The position numbers and the translations under genes are program-made. Shown in pieces: positions 54,336 to 62,751 of a DNA stretch of 64,000 bases. The notes beneath the pieces were generated by a model, which ran no database searches, was not told the origin of the DNA, and was given only the letters and a program-made list of their open reading frames with translations. The DNA is from Sphingomonas_B tabacisoli (GTDB lineage: Bacteria; Pseudomonadota; Alphaproteobacteria; Sphingomonadales; Sphingomonadaceae), in NCBI RefSeq assembly GCF_042678385.1, contig NZ_JBHUDY010000001.1, positions 2,418,001 through 2,482,000 on the forward strand. Direction: 5' to 3'. Each line of letters begins with the position of its first letter. Within the stretch, counting starts at the first letter, position 1.

Positions 54336-55202
54336 ATGAAGGTCGGCCTGACGGGAGCAACGGGTGTGCTCGGTTCACGCCTGGCGACGGCGTTCGGCTC
54401 CCATGGACACGAGATCGTGCCCTTTCGCGGCGATGTGCGCGATCCGGCTTCGGTCCAGGATTGGGCACATGGGCTGCCCGTCCTGGTTCATTCCGCGGCC
54501 ATGGTGCCAGTTCAGCAGGTTGAAAAAAGGATTGACGAGGCAATCGCGATCAATGTCGGAGGAACAGCAAATGTCGCGCGCGCTGCAGCGATCAACTCCG
54601 CTCGCCTTATCTATATCTCCACCTCTCATGTCTACCGCTCAAGCACGTGCAGACTGTCGGAAGACGACCCTCTCGATCCAGTTTCCCTTTATGGCATGAC
54701 TAAACTGCAGGGAGAGCAATGGGTCGGCAAGCTCACCGCAAATAACCTCATTCTTCGCCTGTTCAGCTATTTCGACCGCCATCAGGCAGAATCATATCTC
54801 GTGCCCAGCCTATGCCGGCGCATTGCTGAAGCGCCCCTCGGGAGCTCAATCGATCTTTTTGGCGGAGAGAACCGACGCGATATGAGCGACGCCGCCTGGC
54901 TTTCCGAAACATGCGCTCGTCTCGCGATCTCGGATGCGCAAGGAGTCGTGAATTGTGCCACGGGGCGAGACGATCGCGTGATCGACATCGCACAAATGTT
55001 GGCTGAGGAAATGGGGCGCGCCGATCTGAGCTGGAACATCGTTCAGGACCGGCCAGCCGATAGCCTTCTTGCAGATACAAGCCGGCTTGCGGCCCTGCTG
55101 CCTTCGCAAGCGCCGTTCGCATTGAGAGCTTCATTGCGGTCGTATGCGGAAAGATCGCGTACTCAGCACCTGGCTACTCGGGACACGGAACTCCAACCAT
55201 GA
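54336..55202 (+). CDS. NAD-dependent epimerase/dehydratase (RmlD-like SDR)
   Basis: 288 aa extended SDR. The cofactor loop is GLTGATGVLGSRLA (residues 4-17) with active-site STSHVY and YGMTK (YxxxK). The overall pattern is closest to RmlD/ketoreductase-type nucleotide-sugar reductases. It starts 3 bp after the ColD-like gene and is coupled to the next GT2 gene by ATGA overlap. It could be the 4-ketoreductase completing a GDP-3,6-dideoxyhexose; alternatively it acts on another nucleotide sugar. Confidence 0.82.
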   Translation: MKVGLTGATGVLGSRLATAFGSHGHEIVPFRGDVRDPASVQDWAHGLPVLVHSAAMVPVQQVEKRIDEAIAINVGGTANVARAAAINSARLIYISTSHVYRSSTCRLSEDDPLDPVSLYGMTKLQGEQWVGKLTANNLILRLFSYFDRHQAESYLVPSLCRRIAEAPLGSSIDLFGGENRRDMSDAAWLSETCARLAISDAQGVVNCATGRDDRVIDIAQMLAEEMGRADLSWNIVQDRPADSLLADTSRLAALLPSQAPFALRASLRSYAERSRTQHLATRDTELQP

Positions 55203-56215
55203 CGAAAGTGTCGTTCGTCATTCCAACACTCAACCGGGGCCGATACGTCGTCCGGGCGGTTGCATCCTGTCTCGCTGCGGCGCGCAAAGCCAACGTGACG
55301 GCAGACGTGGTGGTTCTGGACAGCCAAAGCGACGACGGATCTTGGGAGGCGCTAAATCAAGCTTATAGCGCGCATCCGGAAGTTCTCTTGGCCCAAAATG
55401 CGCGAGGGCTTGGGCCGACCCGCAGCTGGCTGGATGGCGCGGACCTCGTTTCCGGCGACTTCGTCACATTCATTTGGTCGGATGATTACGTTGCACCCGA
55501 CATTTTGGTTCGGCTTTTGCCCTCGTTGAGCGATGGCGCGGACTTGGCGCTGGGACGAGGCGTTATCCGCGACGTCGACGACGAGAGCCCATTTCCGATT
55601 TCAGGCAAATGCCGCCAAGTCGATCCGGAGGAAATGCTCAAGGGCTATTTCGGAACCTCGCCGGTTGTGCTCAACCCGCCGGCCAGCCCCGCTTGCGCGC
55701 TGTTCAGCCGGTCGGCGTTTGACTCATGGCGCCAAAAGATGCCCGAGCTATGCCACAGCGACGAACTCGCCGAGCAGTTGATGTGGCGCAGAGCCATCGG
55801 GCCCGACATGCTGCTCTTCATGATTGCGCTGGGTAGACAAAACGGCCCCTTTGCATGGATCGAGGATGCTCTGGTCCAATTTTCTGCTCATGCTGACTCC
55901 ATTACCATTTCTTCTCCCTCTTGGCTGTTGAAGGCAGGTTACTGGGCAGCGCGCTGCGAGGCGTTGCTTGAACAGACGGTTTCCGGACGCGTTTTATCTC
56001 AAGAACGGCGAGCTATGACCGCCCGTACGATCTTGCAAGGTATGGCATTGCTGAAGGGCATTCCGCGCCAACAAAAGGGGATCGAGGCCTCGGCCGTCCG
56101 GCGGGATGTCAGGCGCAGACTGGCGCAGCTCTTCCAGCAGGAGGGCGGCACGCTGGCGATTTTACCTGATCTCATCCGAGCGGGCGTACTCGAGCTGCGC
56201 AAGCTCGCGCCATAA
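55199..56215 (+). CDS. Family 2 glycosyltransferase
   Basis: 338 aa GT-A enzyme: VSFVIPTLNRGRYVVRAVAS, VLDSQSDDGS, ARGLGPTRSWLDGADLVSGD, and FIWSDDYVAPD carrying the DD metal-binding pair. Residues 240-338 form a helical C-terminal extension without assigned function. Start overlaps the SDR stop by 4 bp (ATGA), indicating one transcription unit from gmd on. Sugar specificity unknown. Confidence 0.87.
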   Translation: MTKVSFVIPTLNRGRYVVRAVASCLAAARKANVTADVVVLDSQSDDGSWEALNQAYSAHPEVLLAQNARGLGPTRSWLDGADLVSGDFVTFIWSDDYVAPDILVRLLPSLSDGADLALGRGVIRDVDDESPFPISGKCRQVDPEEMLKGYFGTSPVVLNPPASPACALFSRSAFDSWRQKMPELCHSDELAEQLMWRRAIGPDMLLFMIALGRQNGPFAWIEDALVQFSAHADSITISSPSWLLKAGYWAARCEALLEQTVSGRVLSQERRAMTARTILQGMALLKGIPRQQKGIEASAVRRDVRRRLAQLFQQEGGTLAILPDLIRAGVLELRKLAP

Positions 56216-56217
56216 CG

Positions 56218-56826
56218 ATGTCGGCCAATCGCTCTCGTAACGCTGTCATTCTGCAAAGCGCTCTGGTCTACGACGGATGGTACAAACTATACCGATTGGC
56301 GGTGCAAATGCCATGCGGAGCGGTGGTGGAGCGCCACGTCGAAGATCATGGTTCGGCTGTCTGCGTTCTGCCCTATGATCCGGAGCGACGCTGCGCGCTT
56401 GTCGTTTCTCTGCCCCGGCCACCATTGCTTTGGACCGGCTCAGCCCCCTTGCTCGAAGCAATCGCTGGCAACCTGGATGGGGACACGCCCGCTGAGGCCG
56501 CAACGCGCGAAGCCTTGGAGGAAGCAGGCGTGCGTTTAGCCGAACTCGAACCGCTTGCGACGATCTGGTCGCTTCCTTCTCTTTCGACGGAGCGCGTTTT
56601 CTTGTTTTTGTCTCCTTATGCCCAACATCAGCATATTGGCCTGGGGGGAGGATGCAGCGACGAAGCCGAGTCGGTCACGGCACACGAAATTGCGCTCCCG
56701 TTGCTGGCGGAGATGGCTGATCGAAACGAGCTGGGCGATCCCAAACTTCTCATTCTCGTTCAATCGTTGCGACTTCGGCGACCCGAACTCTTCACGCCAA
56801 TCCTCCCCCCCGAAGCGGCTGCGTAA
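56218..56826 (+). CDS. Nudix hydrolase, NudK-like (probable GDP-sugar pyrophosphatase)
   Basis: 202 aa. The Nudix box is at residues 84-105 (GNLDGDTPAEAATREALEEA), with the REALEEAG half intact and the spacing of NudK/GDP-mannose hydrolase; the first Glu is replaced (DT in place of DE). A downstream IGLGGGCSDEAESVTAHEI resembles the GGGxEDExIEV stretch of NudK. Next to GDP-sugar genes, hydrolysis of GDP-mannose or a derivative is likely and may limit pathway intermediates. Its 3' end overlaps the convergent flippase gene by 35 bp. Confidence 0.78.
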   Translation: MSANRSRNAVILQSALVYDGWYKLYRLAVQMPCGAVVERHVEDHGSAVCVLPYDPERRCALVVSLPRPPLLWTGSAPLLEAIAGNLDGDTPAEAATREALEEAGVRLAELEPLATIWSLPSLSTERVFLFLSPYAQHQHIGLGGGCSDEAESVTAHEIALPLLAEMADRNELGDPKLLILVQSLRLRRPELFTPILPPEAAA

Positions 56827-58135
56827 TGCGATCGCGAAAAACCAAGCCATAGGCGACGAGCATAGAGGTTACGTACGCCCCCGCTGTCACCAGCGGCAGC
56901 AGAGCCGGCCCTGCCCAATGCAAGACCAGGATTTTAAGCGGCACCGCGATTGCTACAAAGGCTGCCATCGTGGTCAGCTGCTCGCGGACGATGTGAGCGC
57001 CGTTCAAGTACATTGCGAATGCGTTGCCCGTACTTTCGACGAGCGTCCAAATCGCGAATGTGATCATAAGGGTAGCTGGAAACGCGAGCTGCCCCTTTGT
57101 GAAGGCGGTCCAGATCCACGGGCCAGCCGCGACCATCGTCAGCCCGCCCAGCAGCGCACCTGCCGAAGTTATCAAGAGAGATTTGCGAAGGCCGGAGCGT
57201 ACGAAATCGATGTCGCCGCTATGCAAGGCGTCGGCATTGGCCGCCCACAACGGAGCATTGAATATGTACAGGGGCTGAGAGACTAACATATAGATCCTGG
57301 TCACGACGGAATATGTCGCAACCGCTGCCGGGCCGCTAATCGCCGAAATGAAGGTTTGATCAAGTCCCCAACCAAACATTGCTGCAATCTGGAGGCCGAA
57401 GAACAGTCCGCCCGACGCAAGCAATGGGCGATAATCTTGCCAGGACCCACCGCGCAGCAGATCGATCCGAAGCAACCCTTGCCTCCAGATGAAGACGCCG
57501 GCAGCGAGTGCGCTGATTTGCACCAGTCCAAACGTGATCAATATATACCCCGCCACGCCGAGGTTGCCGCTGCGCCCCAGTGTCAGCAGCAGCAAAACGG
57601 TGACGATCGATCCCGCGGCACTTGTCAGATAGCTGAGATAGCCTCGCTGAATGCCGGCCAGAATACGACCCACCGCCCCGAGAGCAGGCGACGCCCCCAT
57701 CAGCAACGCGAATGTCATCAGACCTGAACGAGCCTCGACCAGATCGGGGGGGGAAGCCCCTTTGAAGAGCCAACCGATCGGCGCGAGCCAACTGGCGACC
57801 GCAAGGCCCCCGCCGAGAACAACACCCCACCCTGCGCTCAAGGCGAGGCCTCGCGTCGCTACAGCGGCAGCCTTCGACTTGTCCCCCGCGGCCATCGCAG
57901 ATGCTATGGGGGCAACGAGGCCGTTGCCCACTCCGAAATCGAGGAATGTGAGGAGCAGTAGTAAACTCGAGATTGCCATCCAGATGCCGAAGCGGATTGG
58001 TCCGAGGTCCGGCAGTGCGATCCGCGCAGATGCGAACACCACCAGAAATGCAAGCCCGCGCGACGCAATGTTCGCGGCGATGGTTAAACGGGCGCGTTGC
58101 AAGCGGAGCCGCGTTCTTTGGCGCTCTTCGTTCAC
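56792..58135 (-). CDS. Polysaccharide repeat-unit flippase (Wzx-like)
   Basis: 447 aa with about 12 predicted membrane helices, MOP/PST-superfamily type (for example GFLDFGVGNGLVAPIASAMA-like and GWGLDQTFISAISGPAAVATYS). The expected role is flipping undecaprenyl-linked repeat units to the periplasm. The start is GTG 58135 (VNEERQRTRLRLQRARLTIA); longer in-frame codons would run into the promoter region and the divergent SDR gene. It is transcribed opposite to most locus genes, divergent from the fcl-like gene. Confidence 0.85.
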   Translation of the reverse strand: MNEERQRTRLRLQRARLTIAANIASRGLAFLVVFASARIALPDLGPIRFGIWMAISSLLLLLTFLDFGVGNGLVAPIASAMAAGDKSKAAAVATRGLALSAGWGVVLGGGLAVASWLAPIGWLFKGASPPDLVEARSGLMTFALLMGASPALGAVGRILAGIQRGYLSYLTSAAGSIVTVLLLLTLGRSGNLGVAGYILITFGLVQISALAAGVFIWRQGLLRIDLLRGGSWQDYRPLLASGGLFFGLQIAAMFGWGLDQTFISAISGPAAVATYSVVTRIYMLVSQPLYIFNAPLWAANADALHSGDIDFVRSGLRKSLLITSAGALLGGLTMVAAGPWIWTAFTKGQLAFPATLMITFAIWTLVESTGNAFAMYLNGAHIVREQLTTMAAFVAIAVPLKILVLHWAGPALLPLVTAGAYVTSMLVAYGLVFRDRITQPLRGGGLA

Positions 58136-58321
58136 CAAGTGCCGCCCGCCGTCGTTCGAGCAAGCACTCCGCCCACGCCATATCTGCAAACGTACCAGGG
58201 CACCCTCATTCACACATCGGTTAAGGACAGCTAATGCCCGCGGTGACGGCAAATCGCCTGCCCCTCCTTGCGGACTCCGTTTGCCCCCGGCAAGGGGCGC
58301 ACATCCTAGAAGAGGAAGAAA

Positions 58322-59257
58322 ATGTACAGTCTTTCTGGTAAGCGCGTATGGGTTGCCGGCCATGGCGGCATGGTCGGGAGCGCGTTGGTCCGGCGCCTTG
58401 CAGAAGAGGATTGCGAGATCCTCACGGCCTCCCGCGATGAAGTGGATCTCTCGGAGCAATCCGCCGTTCGGGGGTGGATTGCAGATCGGGCGCCGGATGC
58501 CGTGTTCGTGGCGGCGGCGCGCGTGGGCGGTATTTTGGCAAACGACAGCTATCCGGTCGATTTTCTGCAGGAAAATCTCAAGATTGCCGTGAACGTGATC
58601 GAGGCCGCGGCGAAGGCGAATGTCGAAAAGCTGTGCTTTCTGGGCTCTTCTTGCATCTATCCCCGACTTGCCCCTCAACCGATACGGGAAGACAGCCTCC
58701 TGACGGGGCCGTTGGAACCGACCAATCAGTGGTATGCAATCGCCAAGATTGCAGGAATCATGCTCTGCCAAGCTTATCGCCGGCAATATGGACGCGACTT
58801 CATTTCCGCGATGCCGACAAACCTATACGGGCCGAACGACAATTTCGATCTTAATAGCAGTCATGTGATGCCCGCGCTGATACGCAAGGCGCATGACGCG
58901 AAGACCTCAGGTGCCAAGTCCCTGACGATCTGGGGCAGTGGCACTCCCCGCCGCGAATTTTTGCACGTAGACGACTGCGCTGATGCCTGTGTGCACTTGA
59001 TGTCCCACTACAGCGACGATCAACAGGTGAACATTGGGTCGGGGAGCGATTTGACGATCCTCGATCTCGCGCAAAAGATTTGCCGCGTGGTCGGCTTCGA
59101 TGGCGAGATAACGCGCGATATGAGCAAACCCGACGGCACGCCGCGCAAGCTGATGTCGGCAGCCAAGATCGAGAGTCTCGGTTGGCGGCCGAAAATCTCG
59201 CTGGGCGAAGGAATCGAATCCACATATCGTTGGTTCCTGGCTAACCGAGCAGCCTGA
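58322..59257 (+). CDS. fcl: GDP-L-fucose synthase / GDP-colitose synthase homologue
   Basis: 311 aa extended SDR: GHGGMVGSALVRRL (cofactor loop), AARVGGILANDSYPVDFLQE, SSCIYPRLAPQPI with catalytic Ser/Cys, and NQWYAIAKIAG (YxxxK). These are the signatures of GDP-4-keto-6-deoxymannose 3,5-epimerase/4-reductase (GMER). ColC, which makes GDP-colitose from the ColD product, belongs to the same family, so the substrate cannot be decided from sequence alone. Strong GAAGAGGAAG Shine-Dalgarno. Together with gmd it completes GDP-fucose; with the ColD-like enzyme it could give GDP-colitose. Confidence 0.88.
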   Translation: MYSLSGKRVWVAGHGGMVGSALVRRLAEEDCEILTASRDEVDLSEQSAVRGWIADRAPDAVFVAAARVGGILANDSYPVDFLQENLKIAVNVIEAAAKANVEKLCFLGSSCIYPRLAPQPIREDSLLTGPLEPTNQWYAIAKIAGIMLCQAYRRQYGRDFISAMPTNLYGPNDNFDLNSSHVMPALIRKAHDAKTSGAKSLTIWGSGTPRREFLHVDDCADACVHLMSHYSDDQQVNIGSGSDLTILDLAQKICRVVGFDGEITRDMSKPDGTPRKLMSAAKIESLGWRPKISLGEGIESTYRWFLANRAA

Positions 59258-59390
59258 TCTTTTCTCATAGCATCCGGCTTGCCGCTTTCGGACAGCACGT
59301 CAGAGGAACGGCCGGGCTGCGGGCACATGTTGCTCATGCGAGCCGAGGCATTCGGTGTGAAGGCCCATCTGACGGAACCCTCCCCATAAC

Positions 59391-59415
59391 GGAACCGGAA
59401 CCTTTGCGCTGAGTT
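59391..59415 (+). promoter_or_regulatory. Candidate EcfG promoter for the RTX/repeat protein gene
   Basis: GGAAC (59391-59395), 17 bp, GTT (59413-59415). The -35 half is duplicated as GGAACCGGAAC, identical to the site at 11717-11727 on the minus strand. It leaves about 20-30 bp of leader before the TTG start at 59445. Inference from consensus; an ordinary sigma-70 promoter is not excluded. Confidence 0.45.
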
Positions 59416-59444
59416 GGACCGGCAAAGGGACGAAGGAGGGATCA

Positions 59445-61451
59445 TTGACAGTCGATGCAAACGGTTTCGACCGTGATTATTATCTCGCGCACAACCCGGA
59501 TGTCGCCGCATCCGGTCTCGATCCGTACCAGCATTACATCACCTATGGCTGGCACGAAGGGCGCAATCCGAACGCCTTTTTCGACGTTAACTATTATCTG
59601 AACTCGTATAACGATATCCGAGCCGCCGGCATTGAGCCACTGAAGCATTATATGGACTTCGGTTGGCGGGAACATCGCAATCCTTCGCCAAAGTTCGATG
59701 GCGACCGCTATCTAGTAGCTTATCCCGATGTCGCTCAGGCTGGAATTAATCCGCTCGTGCACTTCATCAACTTTGGATCTGCCGAGGGAAGAGTTCATTT
59801 TTCCGTCAATCCGATTACGGATGCGTTCGATCAGAGTTACTATTTGTTGCACAATCCCGATGTCGCCGCTTCGGGACTCGATCCATACACGCATTATTTG
59901 CGCTATGGGCGTGCGGAAGGCAGAGCGCCTAATGGCCTATTCGACAAGGCTTTTTATCTGAATCACAATCCCGATGTGGCGAATTCGGGACTCGATCCGC
60001 TCGAACATTATCTTAACTTTGGTTGGAAAGAGGGAAGAAATCCCTCAGCCACGCTGGACACCGCAACCTATCTTACCGTTTTTGGCCAAAGTGCCGGGAA
60101 CCCATTGGTTCATTATTTGACCAGCGAGCGCTATGACGGCATTTCGTTTGATCAAGCCGGCAATCCTGTCCTGACCGGATCGGCGTCCCTCACCCGGCTG
60201 AGCCCGACTCTCTTGGGAGATGTCCATCTCACGTTATCGTCCGGTGCAATATCGTTCCAGGCCGCCGACAGCCCCCTAGATGGTAAGACCGCCAGCGGTT
60301 TCAGCACCTATGACTTGTCCAAATCGATTGGCGAGTTCGGCATTTCCGGCTCAGGAGCGCTCCCGGCCGAGCTCCTGTTCGGGTATGGCCATTACAATCT
60401 GACGGGTACGTACAATCAGGGCGGCCACATTGCTACGATCGAATCTGCTGCCGGTCATTTGGATATGAATGCAACCGTCGATAATGGCGGGCTTCTAATT
60501 CAGACTGGCTCAGGTGGCGCTATCGTCAATCTGCAAGGCACGGCAGGCCTCGTTTATTCGGGAGGCGCAGGAGCAGATGTTGTTCATGCCGGAAGCAACA
60601 ACGACTCCATAGCCGGAGGCTTGGGGAACAATGTTATTGACGGCGGTCTCGGGAATGACCTCGCCCGGTGGGACCTGACGCCTGGCCTGTCGGTCGATGC
60701 GGACATCAATCGCGGAACGGCCGTCGACCGCAGCGGCGGCAACTCATTTTCCGACCAGCTGATCTCTATCGAAAGCCTACAGGGCGGCGAAGGCAACGAC
60801 CGGCTCGCGGGCGACGCCGGAAACAACTTGCTTTCCGGCGGCGGCGGAAACGACCTTCTTATTGGGCGAGAAGGGGCGGATTCCTTGCTCGGCGGAGATG
60901 GCAACGATATCTTGCTCGGAGGAGACGGAGCGGATCAGTTATCGGGCGGATTGGGCAATGACCTGTTGGTCGAAACCGCCAGCAACGTGACCGTGAACGG
61001 CGTGTCCAGCACGATGAGCGGCGGCGGCGACAATGACACCGCCGTGCTCCGCTTCGGAGCGGTTCCCCACCCTGCCGGCGAGCAACGCATTGCCATCGAT
61101 GGCGGCGTCGGCGCAGACACCTACATCTTCGATCCTGACGGCGGCACCTGGGCGGATGCAATCATCAGATTCAATCATTCCGAGTCTGATTTGCTGGATT
61201 TCTCGCACCTGCGCGATTTGGGAAACGGCCAACTGACCTTCACCTACGTATCGGCGGCCTTGTCCGTTCAGGGTCAGAATCTGGTCCTCGACCTCGGCCA
61301 ATTCCACTCGGATAGCGGCGCAGCGCTTTCCGGGCAGATCGTATTCGACAATCTCAATAGCCCCAGTCAGCTGTCCGCTTCGGACATGATTTTCACTAAT
61401 GGGCTCGATTGGAAAGCGTTGATACCGGCGAGCGATCTTTCCTTTGCGTAA
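59445..61451 (+). CDS. Repeat protein with C-terminal RTX (hemolysin-type calcium-binding) domain
   Basis: 668 aa without signal peptide. Residues about 8-235 hold six copies of a ~38-residue repeat with core YYLxHNPDVAASGLDPxxHY and FGWxEGRNP, a unit otherwise known to me from glycosyltransferase and surface-polysaccharide proteins. Residues about 370-510 carry GGxGxDxL nonapeptides (GGEGNDRLA, GGGGNDLLI, GGDGNDILL, GGLGNDLLV), typical of Ca2+-dependent type I secretion substrates. The start is TTG (AAGGAGGG 5 bp upstream); no in-frame ATG is closer. Probably secreted and linked to the polysaccharide; no export genes are in the window. Confidence 0.75.
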   Translation: MTVDANGFDRDYYLAHNPDVAASGLDPYQHYITYGWHEGRNPNAFFDVNYYLNSYNDIRAAGIEPLKHYMDFGWREHRNPSPKFDGDRYLVAYPDVAQAGINPLVHFINFGSAEGRVHFSVNPITDAFDQSYYLLHNPDVAASGLDPYTHYLRYGRAEGRAPNGLFDKAFYLNHNPDVANSGLDPLEHYLNFGWKEGRNPSATLDTATYLTVFGQSAGNPLVHYLTSERYDGISFDQAGNPVLTGSASLTRLSPTLLGDVHLTLSSGAISFQAADSPLDGKTASGFSTYDLSKSIGEFGISGSGALPAELLFGYGHYNLTGTYNQGGHIATIESAAGHLDMNATVDNGGLLIQTGSGGAIVNLQGTAGLVYSGGAGADVVHAGSNNDSIAGGLGNNVIDGGLGNDLARWDLTPGLSVDADINRGTAVDRSGGNSFSDQLISIESLQGGEGNDRLAGDAGNNLLSGGGGNDLLIGREGADSLLGGDGNDILLGGDGADQLSGGLGNDLLVETASNVTVNGVSSTMSGGGDNDTAVLRFGAVPHPAGEQRIAIDGGVGADTYIFDPDGGTWADAIIRFNHSESDLLDFSHLRDLGNGQLTFTYVSAALSVQGQNLVLDLGQFHSDSGAALSGQIVFDNLNSPSQLSASDMIFTNGLDWKALIPASDLSFA

Positions 61452-61459
61452 ATATGGTT

Positions 61460-61489
61460 CGTGGCAGGGGGGGATACCCCCCTGCCACG
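61460..61489. terminator. Perfect 13-bp hairpin between convergent genes
   Basis: CGTGGCAGGGGGG, loop GATA, CCCCCCTGCCACG: 13 pairs without mismatch. There is no T-tract on either side, so it may stop transcription from both directions by stability alone, or be another structured element. It lies after the RTX gene and before the GT4 stop. Confidence 0.6.
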
Positions 61490-61581
61490 TGCACTTCCGC
61501 TATGATGCAGCCAGGACGAATAATGAATTGGCGCCGGCCGGCGATGTGGCAGCGGTATCGCCGCCCATAGTCAGACTGAAG

Positions 61582-62718
61582 CTAGCGAAGGAATGAGCCG
61601 AACCGGTCCAGTGCGAGCCGGTTGATGAAATCGATGCCAAGCTGGGCAGATTCCCGTCGCTTTGTACGAGCGCTGAGACTGAAATCCGCTTGGGACGACG
61701 TTTCGTGCAGGGCTCGGGTTATCTCGCTCGCGTTTACGGCAGGCATCACGGTGAGCCCGGACACATTCGGCAAATATTCTAAGACGCCGATGTTCGGTCC
61801 GGCGATCACGGTGCATCCCGCACTCAAAGCCTCGAGAACCGTTAATCCGTAGGATTCGGAAAAGCTGGGCACGACGAAAACATCGGATTGCGCATAAAAG
61901 GTTTTGCGGTCTGCGTGATGAAGTGGCCCCATCAACTCGATACGGACATCCGAGCTTTGGCGAAGCATGTCTTGAACACTGGCTAGGTAAGATCGTGAGC
62001 CAGGCCGGAGGCCGCCAGCAACTTTCAGGACGACCCTGGATGACAGGCGAGTAGCCCGTACGAAGCGGATAAATCCCTCAATGAGAGGCAGCAGCCCCTT
62101 AAGCGGACGTATCTCCGCAAGGAATGAAACCGTTAGCTGCCCACCCTCGCGCGCCGGCGACTGAGTTCGTAAAGCCCTCTCCTCTGCGAGCGTGAACAAG
62201 TCGGCATTTTGAAAGAAGTCCGGTATCACGATGCTCGCAGCTCGTACCGATCTGGCGCGATAGCTGCTTTGCCTTTCGTATTCCGATGAAAACACAATCC
62301 GATCTGCGCGGGTCAGGATTCGCCGCTCAATAAGGCTGTAGTAGGGAAATTTCTTAAGATCGCGGAACCGCCGGAATTCGATGTCGGCCAATCCACCCCG
62401 CGGCATGTAGAAGAAGAGTTGTCCCGGCGCCATAGCGCGGACGATCCGCCATGTTCGGTAGGGGTGCTGCCACGGCCCGGCTTGCCAGTAGGAATGATAG
62501 GCAGCGACATCGCCGAAGTCGAAAGAGCTTACCGGCGCGCCAGGTTCCGGCAACAGATCGAGCTTGCCGACATCCCGGTGCAAGCCACGCCCGTCGAACA
62601 CGTCGCAGGCGATGTCGATTTCCTGCAAGTGCTTTGCCAGCAGCCGCAGCGACTCCGGCGCACCTCCCCATCCCTGCTGAAACTGCTTGATGCCGAACAG
62701 CATCCTCTTCGGCGTCAA
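61582..62718 (-). CDS. Family 4 glycosyltransferase
   Basis: 378 aa GT-B enzyme. The N-terminal acceptor domain starts MLFGIKQFQQGWGGAPESLR; the C-terminal donor domain has LAEIRPLKGLLPLIEGFIRF, VPSFSESYGLTVLEALSAGC (the EX7E-type region) and GPNIGVLEYL. The start is TTG at 62718 with AAAGGA six bases upstream; the ATG at 62703 has its purines too close. It is divergent from the next glycosyltransferase, with about 33 bp between. Donor unknown. Confidence 0.84.
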   Translation of the reverse strand: MTPKRMLFGIKQFQQGWGGAPESLRLLAKHLQEIDIACDVFDGRGLHRDVGKLDLLPEPGAPVSSFDFGDVAAYHSYWQAGPWQHPYRTWRIVRAMAPGQLFFYMPRGGLADIEFRRFRDLKKFPYYSLIERRILTRADRIVFSSEYERQSSYRARSVRAASIVIPDFFQNADLFTLAEERALRTQSPAREGGQLTVSFLAEIRPLKGLLPLIEGFIRFVRATRLSSRVVLKVAGGLRPGSRSYLASVQDMLRQSSDVRIELMGPLHHADRKTFYAQSDVFVVPSFSESYGLTVLEALSAGCTVIAGPNIGVLEYLPNVSGLTVMPAVNASEITRALHETSSQADFSLSARTKRRESAQLGIDFINRLALDRFGSFLR

Positions 62719-62751
62719 CGCTAATCCTTTCGGCGATCGATCTCGCAAGGT

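Noticed and set aside
58136..58786. Longer N-terminus for the flippase
   Set aside because: It would overlap the divergent fcl-like gene; the sequence is not membrane-like and GTG 58135 gives the normal length.
59466..60160. Regular spaced repeats suggesting a CRISPR array
   Set aside because: The repeats are about 114 bp, in frame, diverged at third positions, and encode a protein repeat.
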